This document shows positions 58,696-64,000 of a stretch of 64,000 bases of DNA, in pieces (within the stretch, counting starts at the first letter, position 1; the number at the start of each line of letters is the position of its first letter). The notes beneath the pieces were generated by a model. It saw nothing but the letters and a program-made list of their open reading frames with translations. It did not search any database and was not told where the DNA came from. The stretch spans positions 20,676-84,675 of the forward strand of contig JAGVAP010000112.1 in assembly GCA_020060215.1 (NCBI GenBank), given 5' to 3'. Made by a program: the position numbers and the translations under genes. Source of the DNA: Deltaproteobacteria bacterium (GTDB taxonomy: Bacteria > Desulfobacterota > DSM-4660 > Desulfatiglandales > HGW-15).

Positions 58696-60321
58696 ATGTT
58701 CATTCGAATTGCATCCATGTTTTTTGTGGTCGCGTTCGCCTGCCTGCTTTCAGGGTGCGCCACGGTGGCGCATCAGTTCAAGGCAGGGGCGGAATACCAG
58801 AAAGGGTTAAACCTCTTCAGGGCCGAGAAGTACGAAGAGGCCCGTGAACATGTGCAAGCGGCTTTAGATCTCTCTCCGGAACAATCCGACTACCTGGCCT
58901 TGCTGGGGTGGACCTTTCTCAGGCAGTCCCGATACGAAGAGGCGCAGAACCTCTTTTCCCGCGTCAGGGAAATGGACAGCAAGGGTGTATCCGGGCCGCA
59001 GGGCCTTGCCTGGGTGGATTATTCTCTGGGCAAGTACGATACCTCCGAAAAGTGGTTCATTCAGCAATTGGACTGGGCAAGAGACCACATGGGAAGACCG
59101 GAATGGATCTATTACGGCATCAGGGACACGCTTTATGTCAACTCCATCAGGTCGGATGGGGCATACGGGTTGGGTCTCGTCGCACTTGCCCGGGGAAAGT
59201 TGAGGGAGGCTGAATCGTTTCTCAAGGAGGCCTTGAGTTGCCCGAACGATTTCATGGGCCATGGCCCCGTCTTTACGGCCCTGGGCGATGTCTATTCTGC
59301 AGTCAAGGAGTACAAGAAGGCCGGGATCCAATACGAAAAGGCGCTTGCATTGAAGGAAGACGGCGCGACCGCGGCAAAACGGGCCTGGTGCGAGTACCGC
59401 CTGGGGGATAAATCCGGGGCCGATCAGTCCTTCCTTCGGATCCTCTCCTCCGGGAGCGACCGGCGCCCTGGTCTCTACGGGCTCGTGTTCACCAGACATG
59501 CATTGGGAAAGACAAGCGAGGCAAGGGCGTATCTTAAGGAGCTGGTTCGACTCGACCCCTATTTCGCAGATACGACCGATCTCTATGAACTCATCATCCG
59601 AACCGAAGGCTGGAGGCTGATTTGGAAGGATTTCGCCCAAACGTATTTTGAGAAGGGGGACTTCGCAAGGGCCGCATTCAAACTGGAGGGATATCTGCCG
59701 TCGTCCATGCAGGAGTGCACGGCCCGGCTGATGAACGGTTGGTGCGCGTTCTATCTCCGGGGACCGCAGGCCGGTCTTGCGGAATTCTCGAAACTCTCGG
59801 GCCAGCGGCTGTGCCCGGACGACCAGGTATCGACCGGGAAGGGCGTGGCCCTGCTCTATTCGAACCGCCTGGATGAGGCGGCAGAGGAATTCAACAAGGC
59901 CGCTACGGCAAACCCGGAAAATGTCCGTTCCGCGGTGGCCCTGGGAGCCGTCGCCTTTCTCAAAGGAAACCACCAGGAGGCCATTCGGATCTACAGCCGC
60001 AATCTGCATCGCCTTCCGAACGAGGAGATCTATTTCTCCTGGCCGAGCCATGCCCTGAACAACCTGGGGTGGAGCTATATCAAGACAAGAAAGTACCCGG
60101 AGGCCTTGCACGCCTTCCAGAAGCTTCAAAGCATCCACCGGAAGCCGGTCTACCCCGAGATCTTCGACGGCCTGGGATGGTCTTTGTTCTATCTGGACCG
60201 TGTTCAGGAGGCCAAAAAGGCTTTCGAGCAGGCCCTGCGATTCGCTCCGGGCTATGGTTCATCGCTTTCCGGGCTTGCGCTGGTTCAGAAGACTCAGATA
60301 AAAAATAGACTCGTTGATTAA
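58696..60321 (+). CDS. TPR-repeat lipoprotein
   Basis: A 541-residue lipoprotein (CLLSGC lipobox near residue 19). At least ten TPR-like repeats follow, for example YEEAREHVQAALDLSPEQSDYLALLGWTFLRQ and YPEALHAFQKLQSIHRKPVYPEIFDGLGWSLFYL. It is expected to sit in the envelope, facing the periplasm. ATG 58696 was chosen because the signal peptide begins there; the frame is open to 58423 through the preceding repeat. It is the last gene of the six-gene operon and may scaffold the urea-transporter/M23 protein. Confidence 0.85.
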   Translation: MFIRIASMFFVVAFACLLSGCATVAHQFKAGAEYQKGLNLFRAEKYEEAREHVQAALDLSPEQSDYLALLGWTFLRQSRYEEAQNLFSRVREMDSKGVSGPQGLAWVDYSLGKYDTSEKWFIQQLDWARDHMGRPEWIYYGIRDTLYVNSIRSDGAYGLGLVALARGKLREAESFLKEALSCPNDFMGHGPVFTALGDVYSAVKEYKKAGIQYEKALALKEDGATAAKRAWCEYRLGDKSGADQSFLRILSSGSDRRPGLYGLVFTRHALGKTSEARAYLKELVRLDPYFADTTDLYELIIRTEGWRLIWKDFAQTYFEKGDFARAAFKLEGYLPSSMQECTARLMNGWCAFYLRGPQAGLAEFSKLSGQRLCPDDQVSTGKGVALLYSNRLDEAAEEFNKAATANPENVRSAVALGAVAFLKGNHQEAIRIYSRNLHRLPNEEIYFSWPSHALNNLGWSYIKTRKYPEALHAFQKLQSIHRKPVYPEIFDGLGWSLFYLDRVQEAKKAFEQALRFAPGYGSSLSGLALVQKTQIKNRLVD

Positions 60322-60352
60322 AATCGTAGAAAGGACTATAAGAAAGGCCTAG

Positions 60353-60358
60353 TATAAT
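60353..60358 (+). promoter_or_regulatory. Possible -10 element before the Hdr locus
   Basis: TATAAT is perfect but no good -35 lies 16-18 bases upstream. It is in an A/T-rich 127-base gap before the cytochrome b/HdrC gene. Weak call. Confidence 0.3.
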
Positions 60359-60448
60359 ATTTCTATACAAGTCTTTGGATGGTGATGATATCCCCATCGA
60401 AGCGAATCGGTTCTTGGGCTGTCTCGGGCAGCTTCGGAGGGTAAAAGC

Positions 60449-62170
60449 ATGTTCTTCACGGTCTCGCTCTACACCGCCCTGGCCATTTTTCTCATCGGCG
60501 TCATCTACAAGATAGGCACGTGGTTTACCCGCACGGTCGGCTTCGGTCCCAAACGCTTCACGACCGGCCAGCGGCTGGGGGCCGCCGCCAGGGGGATTGG
60601 AGCGGTCATTTTCAGCGGCAGGATTCTTTCCCTTGCCAAGGTCTTCGTGACCGATGTCCTGTGGCAGAGAAGGGCGCTCAAGGAGGACTTCCTCCGGTGG
60701 CTCATGCACATGCTGATCTTCTGGGGGTTCACGTTGCTCCTCCTGATGCACGCCCTCAGCATGCCGGCCTGGTTCACCGAATATTACTCCACCCTGCACC
60801 CCTTCATGTTCCTGAGAAATCTCTTCGGACTCATGGTGATCGTCGGCGTGGGGATTGCCGTTTACCGCAGGTTTTTCGGGAACATCCCGCGCCTTCAGAC
60901 GAACGCCATGGACAAGTACGTCATTGTCCTCGTAGGCGTCATCCTCCTGTCGGGCTTTTTCCTCGAGGCGATCAAGATCACCTCCCACAGCGTCTTCATG
61001 ACCATGGTCGAGGACTATGGGGATACCTCGGACCCGGAAGAGATCAGGGCCCTGGAGAGCTTCTGGGTGAAGAACTTCGGGGTGGTGTCTCCCAAGGTCA
61101 AGGGACCTTTCGAGGAAGAGACCCTGACCGAAGGCGGCGAACTCCACGAGATGAAATGCGCCTCCTGCCATTCCCCGGTGCAATGGTCATTCACCGCCTA
61201 TCCGCTGGCCAGGGCCATCTCCCCCATCGCCGCCGGCCTCGATCGCGCAGGGGCTCCCAAGGTCCTTTGGGCCATCCATCTCTGGGCCTGCTTCATCGGA
61301 CTGGCCTACCTGCCTTTCAGCAAGATGTTTCACCTGATTGCCACCCCCGTCAGCCTGCTGGCCAACGGGGTCATGGACCCGGAGAAGGCCGAACCGGCCA
61401 ATGTCATGACACGCCGGGTGATGGAGCTCGACGCATGCACCCATTGCGGTACGTGCAGTCTGCGTTGCTCCGCCCTGGGCGCCTTCGCCGCAATGGGGAA
61501 CCGGTGCATCCTTCCCTCCGAAAAGATGGCGGCGCTCAAGAGGCTCGCCTCCCGAAAGACCCTGAGCGGTCAGGATTCCCGGGCGCTGATGGAGGGCATC
61601 TATGTCTGCACCAGCTGCGACCGCTGCACGGTGGTGTGCCCCTCGGGGATCAACCTGAAGGACACGTGGATGGGCTTGAGAAGAGAGCAGCTCGACCGGG
61701 GCTACGCCGCCCCGGTCGTCCTCTCCCCCCTCTCCTTCGCGGTGGACCTGAATCGCAAGGACCTCGGTTCCGACGGGGACCCGGGCCCGGCGGAACCCTC
61801 GAAGAAGCGGATGACGCTGGATTTTGAAGCCATGAAATCCCCCGTCGCACTGGAACCCGGGATACCGGGAGAGGCCACACCCCTGAGCCGCGCCGGCACT
61901 TTTGAATACTGCTTCGGGTGCCAGAACTGCTCCACCGTATGCCCGGTGGTGGGGATGCACGAAGAGCCGGAGAAGGGACTCGGTCTCCTGCCTCACCAGA
62001 TCATGTGCTGTCTGGGGCTGGGGCTTACCGACATGGCTGCAGGCAGCCGGATGATCTGGGACTGTCTCACCTGCTATCAATGCCAGGAACACTGCCCCCA
62101 GAAGGTCATGGTCACGGACCTGCTCTTTGCGCTCAAGAACCGGGCGGCGAAGAGCAGTAGGGAGCACTAA
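60449..62170 (+). CDS. Cytochrome b / tandem HdrC-like iron-sulfur fusion with a CxxCH site
   Basis: A 573-residue membrane redox protein. Residues 1-300 hold about five helices of the NarI/DsrM type with His ligands. Between them is one haem-c-type motif, CASCH, at 237-241. After the last helix come two HdrC-like units. The first has CTHCGTCSLRC (C330-C340) and CTSCDRCTVVCP. The second has CFGCQNCSTVCP and CLTCYQCQEHCP. It can move electrons between a membrane quinone pool and the soluble HdrA/B. AGGGTAAAA precedes the ATG. HdrB follows after 250 bases with a palindrome. Confidence 0.85.
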   Translation: MFFTVSLYTALAIFLIGVIYKIGTWFTRTVGFGPKRFTTGQRLGAAARGIGAVIFSGRILSLAKVFVTDVLWQRRALKEDFLRWLMHMLIFWGFTLLLLMHALSMPAWFTEYYSTLHPFMFLRNLFGLMVIVGVGIAVYRRFFGNIPRLQTNAMDKYVIVLVGVILLSGFFLEAIKITSHSVFMTMVEDYGDTSDPEEIRALESFWVKNFGVVSPKVKGPFEEETLTEGGELHEMKCASCHSPVQWSFTAYPLARAISPIAAGLDRAGAPKVLWAIHLWACFIGLAYLPFSKMFHLIATPVSLLANGVMDPEKAEPANVMTRRVMELDACTHCGTCSLRCSALGAFAAMGNRCILPSEKMAALKRLASRKTLSGQDSRALMEGIYVCTSCDRCTVVCPSGINLKDTWMGLRREQLDRGYAAPVVLSPLSFAVDLNRKDLGSDGDPGPAEPSKKRMTLDFEAMKSPVALEPGIPGEATPLSRAGTFEYCFGCQNCSTVCPVVGMHEEPEKGLGLLPHQIMCCLGLGLTDMAAGSRMIWDCLTCYQCQEHCPQKVMVTDLLFALKNRAAKSSREH

Positions 62171-62199
62171 TCCCCCGGCGAAGATGAGAGGTTGAGTTC

Positions 62200-62300
62200 T
62201 GTAGGATGGGTGGAGCGAAGCGAAACCCATCGACTCGAGCCATTCGAGAAGCGCAGGCCCTAAGGATTGATGGGTTTCACTACGCTCCACCCATCCTACA
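62200..62300. repeat. 101-base inverted repeat between HdrC-type and HdrB genes
   Basis: Thirty-two-base arms at 62200-62231 and 62269-62300 (TGTAGGATGGGTGGAGCG...) pair at 30 of 32 positions, with a 37-base centre. It is a common REP-type element and could form a strong hairpin inside the Hdr operon. Confidence 0.8.
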
Positions 62301-62420
62301 AGTGAAGTCTTGTGAGGTCCCATTGACCTTCCCCCCTTTCTAGTCTCTACATGGGGCGGAGGGGGGGATCTTGAGGGAAAGCAAGGGATCAAGTGTGGCG
62401 CTCAATTCGAGGTGATCATC

Positions 62421-63320
62421 ATGAAATTCGCTTTCTTCCTGGGATGTAACATACCGGCGCGCGTCCAGCAGTATGAAACGGCCGCCCGCGCGGTCCTGGC
62501 GCGGCTCGGGGTGGAGCTGGCCGATATCCGCGATTTCAACTGCTGCGGATATCCGCTGCGGAACACCGACCAGCTCGCCTTCCTGGTCTCCTCGGGGAGG
62601 AATCTGGCCCTGGCGGAGCGCTCCGGCCTGGACATGCTCACCCTGTGCAAGTGCTGCTACGGCAGCCTGCGGAAGGCCCGGCACACGCTCAGAGAGGACA
62701 AGGATCTGCGCCAGGAGGTGAACCGGATCCTCTCCAGGGAAGGACTCCAGGTGGCCTGCACGGGCGAGATCAAACACCTCCTCCCGCTGCTTCACCGCGA
62801 CCTCGGCACGGAGAAGCTGAAGGCGGCCCTGAAGGGTTCCTTCAGGAAGCTGAACATCGCCACGCACTACGGGTGTCACGCGTTGCGGCCGAGCGTGGTG
62901 ACCCAGTTCGACGACCCTGTCTCGCCCTCCCTTTTCGACCAGCTCGTGGAGATCCTCGGGGCGAAGAGCGTCGACTGGCCCACCAGGCTGGAATGCTGCG
63001 GGGCCCCGCTCCTGGGCATCAACGACCAGGTCTCTCTGAATATCACCCGGCAAAAGCTCCAGGACGGAAAGAAGGCCGGCGCCGACTTCCTCTGCACGGC
63101 CTGCCCCTTCTGCCATCAGCAGTTCGATACCGTCCAGAAGGCGATGCTCTCCGGCAATGGCAACACCGGTTACCTGGCATCCATTCTCTACCCGCAGCTC
63201 CTGGGGATCTGCATGGGAATCGATGCGGAGTCGCTCGGCATCCGACAGAACAAGCTGGATATCAGCAACATCGTCTCTTTTTGGGATACCGGCAAGGAGG
63301 AGGCAAAGAACCAGCTCTGA
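62421..63320 (+). CDS. hdrB: HdrB-like CCG-domain subunit
   Basis: A 299-residue heterodisulfide-reductase-type subunit B. It has two CCG modules: FNCCGYP with CKCCYG, and ECCGAPL with CTACPFCHQQF. In Hdr these hold noncubane 4Fe-4S clusters that reduce a disulfide. In bacteria without CoM/CoB the substrate is another disulfide or unknown. The ATG at 62421 is preferred for its GAGGTGAT site; the GTG at 62412 also fits the frame. HdrA begins 62 bases after its stop. Confidence 0.9.
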   Translation: MKFAFFLGCNIPARVQQYETAARAVLARLGVELADIRDFNCCGYPLRNTDQLAFLVSSGRNLALAERSGLDMLTLCKCCYGSLRKARHTLREDKDLRQEVNRILSREGLQVACTGEIKHLLPLLHRDLGTEKLKAALKGSFRKLNIATHYGCHALRPSVVTQFDDPVSPSLFDQLVEILGAKSVDWPTRLECCGAPLLGINDQVSLNITRQKLQDGKKAGADFLCTACPFCHQQFDTVQKAMLSGNGNTGYLASILYPQLLGICMGIDAESLGIRQNKLDISNIVSFWDTGKEEAKNQL

Positions 63321-63382
63321 AGCAGGGCGAAGAGGGGCCGCCCCCGTTACAAGTTGCTGCAGCAATACAAGAGGAGTAGTCC

Positions 63383-64000
63383 ATGTCCGAAAACAAGGTA
63401 GGATCCGTTCTGGTCGTAGGAGGCGGGATCACCGGCATGCAGGCCGCTCTGGACCTGGCCGATTCCGGTTATTTCGTTTACCTGGTCGAGCGGTCGAGCT
63501 CCATCGGCGGGATCATGTCCCAGCTCGACAAGACCTTTCCGACCAACGACTGCGCCATGTGAATCATCTCCCCCAAACTGGTCGAGGTCGGCCGGCATAT
63601 CAATATCGAGCTGTTGACGCTCTCCGAGGTCAAAGAGGTCACGGGGAGCGAAGGGGATTTTCACGTCAGGGTGACGCAGTATCCGCGCTACGTGGATGTG
63701 AACAAGTGCATCGCCTGCGGCCTCTGCGCCGAGAAGTGCCCGAAGAAGGTCGAGAACGAGTACGACGAGGGGCTCAACAGGAGAAAAGCGATCTATGTCA
63801 AGTACGCCCAGGCCGTGCCCCTGAAGTACGCCATCGATGACAGGCACTGCAACTATCTCACCAAGGGAAAATGCAAGGTTTGTGCAAAGGTCTGCCCTGT
63901 GGGCGCCATCCACTACGAGGACAAACAGAAGGACCTGGACCTGCACGTGGGCTCCATCGTCGTGACCGTGGGCGGCAAGGCCTTTGACCCCGGCGAGCAC
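63383..64000 (+). CDS. hdrA: HdrA, selenocysteine-containing, 3' truncated by window edge
   Basis: The flavin subunit of the heterodisulfide-reductase-type complex. Only the first 206 residues are in the window. The FAD site is [17 protein letters not shown]. Codon 60 is an in-frame TGA at 63560-63562 within NDCAM-U-IISPK, where other HdrA proteins have Cys, so it is read as selenocysteine. Beyond it the frame stays open to the edge and contains C109-C119 ([11 protein letters not shown]) and C156/C164/C167/C171 ferredoxin sites. A bacterial SECIS-like hairpin follows the TGA. A plain gene finder would miss or split this gene. Confidence 0.9.
63560..63595 (+). promoter_or_regulatory. UGA codon and SECIS-like hairpin of hdrA
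   Basis: The TGA at 63560 is followed by CTGGTCG-AGGT-CGGCCGG at 63578-63595. This makes a seven-pair stem (two G-U pairs) with an AGGU loop that starts 22 bases after the UGA. The distance and the GGU in the loop are as expected for bacterial SECIS elements. Confidence 0.7.

Noticed and set aside
1..64000. tRNA, rRNA, CRISPR array or insertion sequence
   Set aside because: The gaps between genes were read for these; no tRNA-like fold, regularly spaced repeat array or transposase was seen.

Overview
This is a high-GC, gene-dense bacterial window. It looks like an anaerobic member of the Desulfobacterota (former Deltaproteobacteria). The evidence is the heterodisulfide-reductase (HdrABC-type) locus with a selenocysteine HdrA, many TRAP, TTT and LIV uptake systems, UbiD-type decarboxylases, a tungsten/molybdenum enzyme, corrinoid and RACo-type proteins, and sigma-54 regulation. 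No rRNA, tRNA, CRISPR array, transposase or phage gene was seen. Names and functions come from motif recognition only; no database search was run.

Layout. 0-2 kb: the end of an MFS transporter and an EamA exporter. 2.2-4.8 kb (minus): an FRG-domain protein, a TTT solute-binding protein and a class II aldolase in one operon. 5-8.4 kb: archaeal-type gatE-gatD (Glu-tRNA(Gln) amidotransferase). 8.5-16.2 kb: a PAS/sigma-54 activator divergent from a corrinoid protein that has a near-perfect sigma-54 promoter, then a macro-domain protein and a full LIV-type ABC importer. 16.2-26.7 kb: a catabolic block with two UbiD decarboxylases, an acetylene-hydratase-like Mo/W enzyme with a rubredoxin-like tail, a nitrilase, an aspartate-dehydrogenase-like enzyme and a TRAP transporter. 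26.8-28.6 kb: three lower-GC genes, two of them ferredoxins. 28.6-35.6 kb: a TTT transporter, a RACo-type corrinoid activator and an aspartase. 35.9-41.8 kb: a tripartite RND efflux operon. 42.9-46.5 kb (minus): SH3, M48 protease and CHASE2-adenylate cyclase behind a sigma-54-like promoter. 46.8-52.5 kb: a GNAT enzyme, a histidine kinase that carries repeat-derived segments, a DUF2156 protein and Tex. 52.9-60.3 kb: a compact, unfamiliar operon of PqqD-like chaperone, ATP-grasp ligase, PLP decarboxylase, urea-transporter/M23-peptidase fusion and two TPR proteins. 60.4-64 kb: cytochrome b/HdrC fusion, HdrB and Sec-HdrA, running off the right edge.

How it may fit together (inference). The first half of the window looks like uptake and anaerobic breakdown of carboxylated, possibly nitrogen-containing or aromatic compounds. 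Electrons would pass through ferredoxins and the Hdr-type complex. The 52.9-60.3 kb operon is the best candidate for an undescribed system: it pairs peptide-modification-type cytoplasmic enzymes with a fused membrane channel/peptidoglycan-hydrolase-like protein and a TPR lipoprotein. Several families of palindromic repeats are scattered between genes, and two have entered the histidine kinase coding sequence.
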